Shown: positions 1-6,284 of the stretch, one piece after another
Position numbering within the stretch: position 1 is the first letter of the stretch
Layout of the letters: each line of letters starts with the position of its first letter
Source: Clostridium sp. UBA3947
GTDB lineage: Bacteria > Bacillota > Clostridia > Clostridiales > Clostridiaceae
Reading direction: 5' to 3'
NCBI GenBank assembly: GCA_002385545.1
Contig: DGDR01000012.1
Coordinates: 1 to 10,498 of the forward strand
DNA: 10,498 bases
Position numbers and translations under genes: made by a program
The notes under the pieces: generated by a model
Databases searched by the model: none
What the model was told of the DNA's origin: nothing
The model's input: the letters and a program-made list of their open reading frames with translations, nothing else

Positions 1-86
1 ATTACCTTTTTATGGATATAATTATGAAATGGGTCTTTTACACTATAGAACAAATTGCGAATTTTGCTACCTTATTTTGACCAAGT

Positions 87-115
87 TTGACAAACTATAT
101 AAAAAACGTTATTAT
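87..115 (+). promoter_or_regulatory. Sigma-A promoter of the 3D-domain gene
   Basis: TTGACA at 87-92 is followed by a 17-nt spacer and TATTAT at 110-115, very close to the vegetative consensus. Transcription should start near 121-124. That lies on top of the first conventional start codon of the gene (GTG at 124), so the choice of translation start is open (see the CDS). A second -35-like TTGACC at 77-82 has no well-spaced -10. Confidence 0.75.
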
Positions 116-123
116 CTTATTAT

Positions 124-1164
124 GTGGCTTTGAAAGGAGTGTTTATTATTAGTAAGAAGATCCCTTTTGGGAAGATTAAGTTCCCAAGGAAATTCCTATT
201 ACCGACACTGCTAATCTTAACTGTTTGTGTATTAGCAGTAGTATTAGTCACTAAGAGAAAAGACATAACACTTGTAATTGATGGCAAAACCACAAATGTA
301 GTTACATATAAAGATACTGTAAAAGCAGTATTATCAGAGAATGACATAAAAGTAGGAGAAAAGGATAAGATAAGTCCTAGTCTTGACTCAGAGATTGAAG
401 ATAATAGTACCATAACTATTAAAAGAGCCATTGATGTAACAGTATCTGTGGATGGTAAAACTTTAAATATACTATCTGCAGAGGATAATGTTGAGACCCT
501 ACTAAGTGCAGAGGGTATTACCTTAAATGAGAAGGATAAGATTGAGCCTTCTAAAGAGACTAAATTATACGCTGGACTAGCTATTGATATTACTAGAGTT
601 GAAAATAAAACAGAAACTGAAGCAGTACCAGTGGAGTTTGAAACAGTGTTAAAAACTGATAGCTCTCTGGCCAATACTGTTACTAAGACAGTTCAAGAGG
701 GTGCCAATGGTGAGAAGAAAATCACCTATGACGTAGTTTATGAAGATGGACAAGAAGTATCTAGAACTAAGATAAGCGAAGAAATTGTAAAGGAGCCTGT
801 AGATAAAATTGTAGTTAAGGGTACACGAGCCACTCTGCCTTATTCTAGAGGTGGAAGCCCCTTGACCTATTCTAGGGCCTTCACAGCTAAGGCTACAGCT
901 TATTGGGCCTTTGATGGTGTTGGCAATACCTACACCTCTACAGGAAGGGTAGCTGTTAGAAATCCTGATGGTTACAGTACGATTGCTGTAGACCCAAAAG
1001 TTATTCCTTATGGCACTAGGTTATATGTTGAAAACTATGGTTTTGCCATTGCTGCAGATTGCGGTTCAGCTATTAAGGGTAACACCATAGATGTGTACTT
1101 TAATACAAAAAAAGAAGCCTATACCTGGGGAGTAAAGTACGTTAAAGTTTATATCTTAGATTAA
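124..1164 (+). CDS. Membrane-anchored DUF348/G5/3D-domain cell-wall protein (YabE-like)
   Basis: Likely a surface-anchored peptidoglycan-active protein of the YabE/RpfB-like group. Numbered from GTG 124, it has one hydrophobic anchor at about residues 25-43, two DUF348-type repeats (about 46-88 and 103-146, each with the pattern V-x-V/I-D-G-K followed by L-x-x-x-x-I), a G5-like segment (about 155-234) and a C-terminal 3D domain (about 252-346). The 3D domain carries ATAY at 257-260, TSTG at 271-274 and the three defining aspartates at D290, D312 and D323. By family knowledge the 3D fold resembles MltA-type lytic transglycosylases; cleavage here is inferred. The start is uncertain. GTG 124 coincides with the predicted transcription start and has no SD. 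The strong AAAGGAG at 133-139 is followed in frame only by ATT codons at 145 and 148, so the true start may be ATT. A terminator follows directly. The function class is secure, the start is not. Confidence 0.9.
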   Translation: MALKGVFIISKKIPFGKIKFPRKFLLPTLLILTVCVLAVVLVTKRKDITLVIDGKTTNVVTYKDTVKAVLSENDIKVGEKDKISPSLDSEIEDNSTITIKRAIDVTVSVDGKTLNILSAEDNVETLLSAEGITLNEKDKIEPSKETKLYAGLAIDITRVENKTETEAVPVEFETVLKTDSSLANTVTKTVQEGANGEKKITYDVVYEDGQEVSRTKISEEIVKEPVDKIVVKGTRATLPYSRGGSPLTYSRAFTAKATAYWAFDGVGNTYTSTGRVAVRNPDGYSTIAVDPKVIPYGTRLYVENYGFAIAADCGSAIKGNTIDVYFNTKKEAYTWGVKYVKVYILD

Positions 1165-1181
1165 GGTTAAATAGTAAAATT

Positions 1182-1227
1182 GCTGTTACACAAGCACTGA
1201 TTTGTCAGCTGTGTAGCAGCTTTTTTT
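1182..1227 (+). terminator. Intrinsic terminator of the 3D-domain gene
   Basis: The arm at 1182-1192 (GCTGTTACACA) pairs with 1210-1220 (TGTGTAGCAGC), 11 bp with one G-T wobble. The loop holds a second small stem (CTGA/TCAG). Seven T follow at 1221-1227. It lies 17 nt after the stop codon. Confidence 0.9.
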
Positions 1228-1294
1228 ATGCTGAATTTGGATCTTTGCTCCTATTAAACAGTAACTTATATATCAGACTTAATCAACTGGAAGC

Positions 1295-1363
1295 CATATC
1301 TAACTAATATATCCTGTATTGCAAGCTGACATCATCCTGGTCTGCCACATATCTAACTAATAT
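1295..1363. repeat. 16-nt direct repeat pair
   Basis: CATATCTAACTAATAT occurs exactly at 1295-1310 and again at 1348-1363, with starts 53 nt apart. A related version (CATATATCTAACTCAT) is at 1735-1750, and the reverse complement of its core resembles GGTTAGATGTC at 1405-1414. Confidence 0.7.
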
Positions 1364-1415
1364 AATATAGCTACTATGTAGATTTTAGAAGTGGGTAGAC
1401 AGAGGTTAGATGTCA
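1327..1415. repeat. Imperfect inverted repeat, about 89 nt
   Basis: TGACATC at 1327-1333 is the exact reverse complement of GATGTCA at 1409-1415. Moving inward the arms stay similar with gaps and mismatches (GTCTGCC against the complement of GGTAGAC, then TCTAA against TTAGA), closing near 1371. No T-run follows, so it is not an ordinary terminator. It could be a MITE-like remnant or an RNA structure. Confidence 0.45.
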
Positions 1416-1660
1416 AATGTGTACTGAATTTGCAATCCACATACCAATTCCCTGAGCAATAGACTGAGATTAGAGGCCTGATGTTTGTCCTCAAAAACTT
1501 ATGTATATTGCATCATTTAAAATAAGTATTGATGAATAGAAGCTTGGACATCATTTCTTTATGCTTGTCCATTTTTTTCTATCAACACTTTATTGAAACA
1601 AAGCTACATGGTCTTTAAATTATAGGTACCATGCCTGAAAAAGCGCTATCGTGCTTTTAG

Positions 1661-1730
1661 AAGTCAGAGGTCAGAAATCAGAGGTTGGAACTAAGATGTC
1701 AGATATAAGATATATGCCATCTGGAACCAG
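1661..1730. repeat. Tandem 7-nt periodic repeat, ten units
   Basis: Read in steps of seven from 1661, ten successive units all end in G and the first eight all begin with A. The clearest match the consensus ARRTCAG: AAGTCAG (1661), AGGTCAG (1668), AAATCAG (1675), ATGTCAG (1696). Similar heptads in register occur at 1389-1416 (AGGTTAG, ATGTCAA) and 1467-1487 (AGATTAG, AGGCCTG, ATGTTTG). No coding function is visible. Confidence 0.6.
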
Positions 1731-1743
1731 ATATCATATATCT
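1708..1743. repeat. 36-nt near-perfect palindrome
   Basis: The 17-nt arm at 1708-1724 (AGATATATGCCATCTGG) pairs with 1727-1743 (CCAGATATCATATATCT), with two central mismatches and AA between the arms. It overlaps the end of the heptad repeat. No T-run follows it. Confidence 0.7.
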
Positions 1744-1792
1744 AACTCATTATAAGGCTTGATTTAAGTTTTACAACTTCCTATATAACAAC

Positions 1793-1844
1793 AAAGGGCT
1801 GCTATATAAACTGCAGTTTTGCAGGCTATATAGCAACCCTTTTT
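1793..1844. terminator. Strong hairpin terminator, probably bidirectional
   Basis: AAAGGG (1793-1798) pairs with CCCTTT (1837-1842), GCTATATA (1801-1808) with TATATAGC (1827-1834), and CTGCA (1811-1815) with TGCAG (1820-1824), around the loop GTTT. The plus strand ends in TTTTT at 1840-1844. The minus strand ends in CCCTTTGTTGTT, a weaker T-tract. It lies 53 nt past the stop of the minus-strand SEC-C gene and can serve it. The better T-run is on the plus strand, where the nearest annotated gene already has its own terminator at 1182-1227. Confidence 0.8.
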
Positions 1845-1897
1845 ATTTATGGATGAAGCTGAAAACACCATAGCTCATCAAACTTTTCATTTTTTTA

Positions 1898-2407
1898 CTA
1901 GTTTGCTGTCTTGCTGCCGCAACATTTTTTGTACTTTTTGCCGCTGCCGCAAGGGCAAGGATCGTTTCTTCCTATTTTATTTTCCTTAACAATGGTTTTT
2001 GAATCCTTCCATTCCTTACGGATTTCTTTTCTCTTTTCAACTGAAAAGATTCCATCCCATTGAGGTAGGTTGTATAGATAATCGGCCTTGGCATCTAGCA
2101 TGTTAAAATATAATTTTTCGAAATCTATATTGAAGGTAAGAACATCACTGGCCTCTATTTTTTCTAGGTCAAAGCTTTCCTTAAGGCTGTCATTGATTCC
2201 ATCTATAAAACCCATAAAAAATTCTGGGGTGGTGTCAAATTTCTCTGCTAATTCAGCAACAGTACCTTGTAGAGGTTCATTGTGGTTAGCTAGCAAATGG
2301 GTGTAAATTTTAGTTTCCATCCGGCCATATTCTTCCCAGAAGGCATCTTCCCCTTTTTGCTTTACAAAATTAACCACCATATCTGTCCAATCCTTATATA
2401 GGCTCAT
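1898..2407 (-). CDS. SEC-C zinc-motif protein
   Basis: A 169-residue soluble protein ending in a SEC-C motif: C151-x-C153, eight residues, then C162-C163, within PCPCGSGKKYKKCC. This zinc-binding motif is known from the SecA C-terminus and from many small proteins such as YecA, where it mediates ribosome or partner contact. Residues 1-140 are acidic and mostly helical in appearance, with a helix-turn-helix-like stretch at about 49-75 (GTVAELAEKF then FFMGFIDGI); I do not recognise a named domain there. ATG 2407 is preceded by AAAGGAG about 9 nt upstream. It lies 79 nt downstream of the GerMN gene on the same strand but has its own promoter. A terminator follows at 1793-1844. The family assignment is firm; the cellular role is unknown. 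Confidence 0.88.
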   Translation of the reverse strand: MSLYKDWTDMVVNFVKQKGEDAFWEEYGRMETKIYTHLLANHNEPLQGTVAELAEKFDTTPEFFMGFIDGINDSLKESFDLEKIEASDVLTFNIDFEKLYFNMLDAKADYLYNLPQWDGIFSVEKRKEIRKEWKDSKTIVKENKIGRNDPCPCGSGKKYKKCCGSKTAN

Positions 2408-2445
2408 ATTCTAATTCTCCTTTGCTTCCTGTAATTATAGCAACT

Positions 2446-2474
2446 ATTATAATAAAATTTTTTCTATTTTTCAA
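2446..2474 (-). promoter_or_regulatory. Sigma-A promoter of the SEC-C gene
   Basis: On the minus strand TTGAAA (2474-2469) is followed by a 17-nt spacer and TATAAT (2451-2446). The expected start near 2439 gives a leader of about 30 nt carrying the SD. No terminator is visible between the GerMN gene and here, so read-through from the murA operon is also possible. Confidence 0.65.
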
Positions 2475-2486
2475 CAAAATATATAC

Positions 2487-3053
2487 TTAGTTATCTATTT
2501 TCATGGAGTTTATATCAACAAGACTAAAGGGTTTTGATATATTATAATTTCCTCCAAGAGTTTCAGCATTCTTGCTATCTATTAGTATAGTTACCTTATT
2601 TACTGACTCTATTTGAGATAGAGATGTAACTAGGGCCTTTAAGCAAGCTTCCTCCTTACTAGGAGTCATTGGCACTGCTGCTTCCTTGCTTAGGTTCACT
2701 ATAGCTATATTATCCTTAATAGTAAAATTAATTAATCTAGCTTCCTTAGGGAAAATAGCTTTTAGATTTCCATCTGTTGAAGGTCCTTTTATTAACTGAT
2801 TAACTAAAGCCTCGCCTATAAGCTCTTCCTTGTTAATAAGCAGTTCTTCCTTGGCTACACTTACAACTCCATTATCAGTGGTAGCATCAAAATAAACATT
2901 CAAGCTTAAATATTCATCAGCGCTATCCATTAGATGAACCTTTTCCTGCTTTTGTTTACTATTACCAGCCTTATTCTCCTTCTTACAACCAGTGCTAATT
3001 ACAGCGGAAGTCATCGTTACTATTAAGGTTGCAATAATTAATAACTTTTTCAT
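2487..3053 (-). CDS. GerMN-domain lipoprotein
   Basis: A 188-residue predicted lipoprotein. The lysine start (MKK), hydrophobic core (about 4-20) and C23 in ISTGC-KK form a signal peptidase II site, though Ser at -3 is less usual than Leu. After a short charged linker, residues about 48-176 match the GerMN domain: the LIKGPS turn at 88-92, then IFPKEARL, then IAIVNLSKE, then a helix with ALVTSLSQI and a final VTILIDS strand. GerMN is named from GerM of Bacillus, needed for sporulation and germination; clostridial single-domain copies are envelope lipoproteins of uncertain function. ATG 3053 has an AGAGG/GGAAG SD region just upstream. It is the third gene of the likely murA-walJ-GerMN operon, 27 nt after walJ. 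Its position suggests a link with peptidoglycan assembly; that is inference. Confidence 0.87.
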   Translation of the reverse strand: MKKLLIIATLIVTMTSAVISTGCKKENKAGNSKQKQEKVHLMDSADEYLSLNVYFDATTDNGVVSVAKEELLINKEELIGEALVNQLIKGPSTDGNLKAIFPKEARLINFTIKDNIAIVNLSKEAAVPMTPSKEEACLKALVTSLSQIESVNKVTILIDSKNAETLGGNYNISKPFSLVDINSMKIDN

Positions 3054-3080
3054 AGCTTCCCTCTTTTCCTAAAGTTTATC

Positions 3081-3863
3081 CTATAGCTTAATATAACTGC
3101 TTGGCTTACTTCTATCGGCCATAGTGAGAATTACGTCTTTTCCAATATTAATTTTTTGCTCCTTTAAAATATTAGTAACAGTAAGATAAGCTAACTCTGG
3201 ATAGTTATTTGTCTTGCTTAAATGTCCCAATACTATTCTCTTTTGCTTTTCAGTCATTATTTCTATTATAGCTTTACCACAGGCCTCATTAGAAAGATGG
3301 CCTACATCGCTTAATATTCGTTTTTTTAACACATATGGATAAGGCCCAAATTTAAGCATTTCCACATCATGGTTGCTTTCTAAGAGCAATACATCGGCAT
3401 CAATAATATTTTCCTTTACCTCTTCCGATAGGTATCCTAAGTCCGTTGCAATACAGGCCTTCTTCCCTTCACACATAATAGAATAGCCTGTAGGCTGTAA
3501 GGCATCATGGGATATTGGAAAGCTAGCTATATCCATATCTTTAATATTAATTGGTGAATTCATTACTCTAATGTTACTTTCCTTAATTTTTCCTACTTGC
3601 TTGAGCATACCCTTCCAAGTACCTTCACTAGCATACACTGGTATATTATACTTCCTAGATAAAACCCCTACCCCCTTGGTATGGTCCGTATGCTCATGAG
3701 TTACAAAAATTGCATCAAGCTCTTCAGCCTTTTCTCCAATCTCATTTAGGGCAATCTCAATGCTTTTTCCTGGCATTCCCGCATCTATTAATATCTTACT
3801 ATTAATAGAAGCTAAGAATATAGAATTTCCACTGCTGCCACTATATAACGAACTAAATATCAA
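3081..3863 (-). CDS. walJ: WalJ/YycJ-type metallo-beta-lactamase-fold hydrolase
   Basis: A 260-residue cytoplasmic enzyme of the YycJ/WalJ branch of the metallo-beta-lactamase fold. The N-terminus has the typical SLYSGSSGNS signature (residues 5-14). The metal ligands are clear: THEHTDH at 55-61, H119 in ISHD, D141 in DLGY and H214 in LGHLS, with ESNHD at 162-166. In Bacillus and Streptococcus the homolog sits in the WalRK (YycFG) operon and affects wall homeostasis and DNA-repair-related phenotypes; a nuclease activity has been reported for homologs. No walRK genes are seen here. Instead it follows murA by 35 nt and precedes a GerMN gene by 27 nt, again a wall context. The start is TTG 3863, supported by AAGGGAG about 8 nt upstream and by the conserved N-terminus beginning at once; there is no ATG nearby. 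Confidence 0.92.
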   Translation of the reverse strand: MIFSSLYSGSSGNSIFLASINSKILIDAGMPGKSIEIALNEIGEKAEELDAIFVTHEHTDHTKGVGVLSRKYNIPVYASEGTWKGMLKQVGKIKESNIRVMNSPINIKDMDIASFPISHDALQPTGYSIMCEGKKACIATDLGYLSEEVKENIIDADVLLLESNHDVEMLKFGPYPYVLKKRILSDVGHLSNEACGKAIIEIMTEKQKRIVLGHLSKTNNYPELAYLTVTNILKEQKINIGKDVILTMADRSKPSSYIKL

Positions 3864-3898
3864 TAGTTTTTCTCCCTTTCTTCCCTTGTATTATTCCA

Positions 3899-5161
3899 TT
3901 ACTCTGCCACTTTTACTCTCTCAATGCGAGCCCCTAAAGCTCTAAACTTATCTTCAATTTGCGGATAGCCTCTATCTATATGTTCAAGATTATGTATCTC
4001 GCTAACCCCTTCTGCTATCAAGCCGGCTATAACCATGGCTGCTCCAGCCCTAAGATCTGTAGCCTTAACCACAGCCCCCGTTAATTTTTTTACACCGTCA
4101 ATAATAGCAGTTCTTCCTTCAACCTTGATATCTGCTCCCATCTTCTTAAGCTCATCTACATGCTTAAATCTACATTCCCATATACTTTCATTGATTATAC
4201 TTCTACCTTCAGCTACAGATAAAAGAGTGCTCATAGGTTGCTGAACGTCAGTTGGGAAGCCTGGATATGGCAAGGTCTTTATATTTACTGCCTTCAAAGG
4301 TCCCTTTGCTTCAACAATAATGCTGTCCTCTCCTTCTGTTATGTCAACACCCATTTCAATTAGCTTTGCAGTTATAGATTCCAAATGCTTAGGAATTACA
4401 TTTGCTATTTCAACTCTTCCACCGCAGGCAGCTGCTGCGATCATAAAGGTTCCTGCTTCTATTTGATCTGGTATTACACTATAGGAGCATCCAGTTAGCT
4501 CCTTAACTCCAGTAATTCTAATTACATCGGTACCTGCGCCCTTTATATTGGCACCCATAGTGTTCAAAAAGTTTGCTACATCTACCACATGGGGCTCCCT
4601 AGCTACATTTTCCAATATAGTTGTACCCTCTGCTAATGTAGCTGCTAGCATAACATTAATTGTAGCACCTACACTAACTACGTCAAAAAATATGTTGGCT
4701 CCTACAAGCTTATCTGCTTTAACAGTAACTGAGCCATGCTCAATCTTAACCTCTGCACCAAGAGCCTCAAAGCCCTTGATGTGCTGGTCTATAGGCCTAA
4801 CCCCTATAGAGCAGCCGCCAGGCAATTCAACCTTTGCCCTCTTAAATCGGCCTAATAAAGCACCGATGAGATAATAAGAAGCTCTCATTTTTCTTACATC
4901 ATCGGTACAAGCTTCAACACTAGTCATTTGAGTGCTGTCAATAACAGCCCTATTGTTTGATCTTTGAATTTTACATCCAAGAGATTCTAATATTCTTTCC
5001 AAACAATGTACATCCTCGATGTCTGGCACATTATCTATATTACATACACCATTACTAGCCATTAATGCTGCTGGAATTATTGCTACTGCTGCGTTCTTTG
5101 CTCCACTTATTTCTATTCTGCCATTTAGAGGATTTCCTCCATATACAAGCAATTTCTCCAT
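3899..5161 (-). CDS. murA: UDP-N-acetylglucosamine 1-carboxyvinyltransferase (MurA)
   Basis: Catalyses the first committed step of peptidoglycan synthesis: transfer of enolpyruvate from phosphoenolpyruvate to UDP-GlcNAc in the cytoplasm. The 420-residue length is normal. Key residues are present: K22-N23 in GAKNA, the nucleophile C117 in PGGCSIGVRPID (so fosfomycin-type inactivation is expected), D305 in GFPTDVQQPM and R397 in HIDRGYP. Firmicutes often have two paralogs, and I cannot tell from this window which one it is. ATG 5161 is preceded by AAGGATG-type SD sequence. The promoter at 5307-5334 implies a leader of about 138 nt. It is the first gene of the likely murA-walJ-GerMN unit. Nothing in the sequence suggests decay. 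Confidence 0.97.
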   Translation of the reverse strand: MEKLLVYGGNPLNGRIEISGAKNAAVAIIPAALMASNGVCNIDNVPDIEDVHCLERILESLGCKIQRSNNRAVIDSTQMTSVEACTDDVRKMRASYYLIGALLGRFKRAKVELPGGCSIGVRPIDQHIKGFEALGAEVKIEHGSVTVKADKLVGANIFFDVVSVGATINVMLAATLAEGTTILENVAREPHVVDVANFLNTMGANIKGAGTDVIRITGVKELTGCSYSVIPDQIEAGTFMIAAAACGGRVEIANVIPKHLESITAKLIEMGVDITEGEDSIIVEAKGPLKAVNIKTLPYPGFPTDVQQPMSTLLSVAEGRSIINESIWECRFKHVDELKKMGADIKVEGRTAIIDGVKKLTGAVVKATDLRAGAAMVIAGLIAEGVSEIHNLEHIDRGYPQIEDKFRALGARIERVKVAE

Positions 5162-5306
5162 AGAACTAACCCATCCTTATTCTAATATTTATATAAACCT
5201 ATTGTAATAATTTTCCATATAATAAAAGCACTTTACTTCCTTTTATTACTTTTTTATATATCCTTAAATCAAAACTCAACTTATAACTTACACTTTCATA
5301 CATATT

Positions 5307-5334
5307 ATTATAGCATAAGTCTCAATAATGTTAA
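5307..5334 (-). promoter_or_regulatory. Sigma-A promoter of the murA operon
   Basis: On the minus strand TTAACA (5334-5329) is followed by a 16-nt spacer and TATAAT (5312-5307). TGC directly before the -10 makes it an extended -10 promoter. The expected start near 5300 leaves about 138 nt of leader. The leader contains an AT-only 9-bp stem (5220-5228 with 5240-5248) but no recognisable riboswitch. Confidence 0.7.
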
Positions 5335-5367
5335 GCAGATTTTTTTTTACATTATCGGCAGTATTTA

Positions 5368-5396
5368 TTGAAAATTATAACAATTTAAAGTATTAT
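5368..5396 (+). promoter_or_regulatory. Sigma-A promoter of the 2H phosphoesterase gene
   Basis: TTGAAA (5368-5373), a 17-nt spacer and TATTAT (5391-5396). The start near 5403 gives a leader of about 45 nt. It lies inside the open frame that extends upstream to 5328, which argues that the upstream ATG is not used. It is divergent from the murA promoter, with 33 nt between the two -35 boxes. Confidence 0.68.
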
Positions 5397-5447
5397 ATAG
5401 TTAAAGTTCAAGATTTAATGCTCTTAGATACTATACAGGAGGTAGCA

Positions 5448-5996
5448 ATGAAATATTACTTAGTTGCTTTATTTGATAACGATTCCCTAAAAGATATAGA
5501 AAGGTTGCAGAGAAGTATAGGAAAAAAATATAAGAATAATAAAAATCAATCCCTTTACCATATAACCTTGGATGTAATAGGCGACACAGACATTGAAAAG
5601 ATTGATAAAATAATTAACAAGATTTTAAAGCCCTATAAGAAGTTTAAGGTTGAGATTAATAATGCTATTTGCTTTGATGAACCCTACAAAACCATTAATC
5701 TACAGGTTGAAAACAAAGGATATATAAGCCGTTTGGCTAGATTAATAAATGATACCTTAAAACTACATGGTATTAATGCAAGAGCTACTATTCAGGATTG
5801 GAATCTTCATGTTTCTTTAAATAGTTCAAATTTTACTTTAAAGGATTTGTCAAAAAATGAATATGAAGCTGCTTACAACAAAGCCAAGATAATTAATTTT
5901 TACAAGCTTGCTACCATAGACAGAATTGAGCTTTGGAAATCTGTAAATAACAAAAGAGATGTGGTTGTAAAAAGCTACCCATTAAGAGAATATTAA
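5448..5996 (+). CDS. 2H phosphoesterase (2'-5' RNA ligase/LigT-like superfamily)
   Basis: A 182-residue cytoplasmic protein with the two hallmark H-hydrophobic-T/S-hydrophobic motifs of the 2H superfamily: H38-I-T40-L in LYHITLDV and H121-V-S123-L in WNLHVSLN. Members act on 2',3'-cyclic phosphates or 2'-5' linkages in RNA or small nucleotides; the substrate here is unknown. The frame is open back to an ATG at 5328, but ATG 5448 is chosen. It has a near-perfect AGGAGG five to six nt upstream, protein similarity to the family begins at MKYYLVALF, and the promoter lies between the two ATGs. The gene appears monocistronic, with an elaborate terminator after it. The shared intergenic region with murA is the only visible link to wall genes. 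Confidence 0.85.
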   Translation: MKYYLVALFDNDSLKDIERLQRSIGKKYKNNKNQSLYHITLDVIGDTDIEKIDKIINKILKPYKKFKVEINNAICFDEPYKTINLQVENKGYISRLARLINDTLKLHGINARATIQDWNLHVSLNSSNFTLKDLSKNEYEAAYNKAKIINFYKLATIDRIELWKSVNNKRDVVVKSYPLREY

Positions 5997-5998
5997 TG

Positions 5999-6076
5999 AG
6001 GTTTTACCAAAAGAAATAAGGATTCAGCTGTGCTGGGTCCTTGTATTTCTGTATAGGAAATTTATAAAACCTTTTT
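5999..6076 (+). terminator. Two-part intrinsic terminator after the 2H gene
   Basis: The outer stem AGGTTTTA (5999-6006) pairs exactly with TAAAACCT (6065-6072). An inner stem AGAAATA-AGGATTCAGC (6012-6028) pairs with GCTGGGTCCT (6032-6041) and TATTTCT (6044-6050), with two wobbles, a TG bulge and a TGT loop. TTTTT follows at 6072-6076. The structure is larger than a typical terminator. Confidence 0.8.
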
Positions 6077-6160
6077 ATCTCATATCCTGTCGTTTTATGT
6101 TGTTTTTTTCCTAAATTTTTAATTTTGCAAATTATTTTTATAGAAACCGTTTACGATAAC

Positions 6161-6189
6161 TTTAAATTTTATTAATAATTCGATAGAAT
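6161..6189 (+). promoter_or_regulatory. Possible promoter of the dUTPase gene
   Basis: TTTAAA (6161-6166), a 17-nt spacer and TAGAAT (6184-6189). The -35 is weak (4 of 6). It is the best match between the upstream terminator and the gene, which needs a promoter of its own. Confidence 0.38.
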
Positions 6190-6284
6190 ATATATGTTGA
6201 TTATCTTCAGAAAAAGACTTTGAAATTTATCATTCAATATACAAGGGAGTTATTTCAACTATCTTACGGAAAGGAAGCCTTTTT

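Larger units (their letters stand above)
1228..1792. other. Gene-free intergenic region with degenerate repeats
   Basis: I find no supported gene on either strand; every frame is broken within a few codons and no SD-start pair leads into an ORF of useful length. The stretch is not featureless. It holds a 16-nt direct repeat (1295-1310 and 1348-1363), an imperfect inverted repeat (1327-1415), a hairpin-like segment around TGGACA/TGTCCA (1545-1571), a small stem-loop (1639-1658), a run of 7-nt periodic units (1661-1730) and a 36-nt palindrome (1708-1743). This resembles decayed copies of a dispersed intergenic repeat family; that is inference. Confidence 0.6.

Noticed and set aside
120..674. 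A 184-codon minus-strand open frame opposite the 3D gene.
   Set aside because: It is antisense to clear 3D/DUF348 coding sequence, its product is a low-complexity Ser/Val/Leu string, and no SD or promoter supports it.
1545..1578. TGGACA/TGTCCA stem followed by seven T as another terminator.
   Set aside because: The stem is only 6 bp with a 15-nt loop, and no gene or promoter reads into it; it is left as part of the repeat-rich gap.
1228..1792. CRISPR array in the repeat-rich gap.
   Set aside because: Repeats are 7-nt or 16-nt, degenerate and without regular unique spacers; no cas genes are present.
1852..1990. Plus-strand frame from ATG 1850 running into the SEC-C region.
   Set aside because: It has no SD, overlaps the conserved Cys motif in antisense and follows directly after a terminator.
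4035..4874. Plus-strand open frames opposite murA.
   Set aside because: They are shadows of murA codons; murA has all catalytic residues and normal length.
5328..5447. A 40-codon N-terminal extension of the 2H phosphoesterase from ATG 5328.
   Set aside because: A sigma-A promoter (5368-5396) lies inside it, ATG 5328 has no SD, and ATG 5448 has AGGAGG directly upstream with the family sequence starting there.
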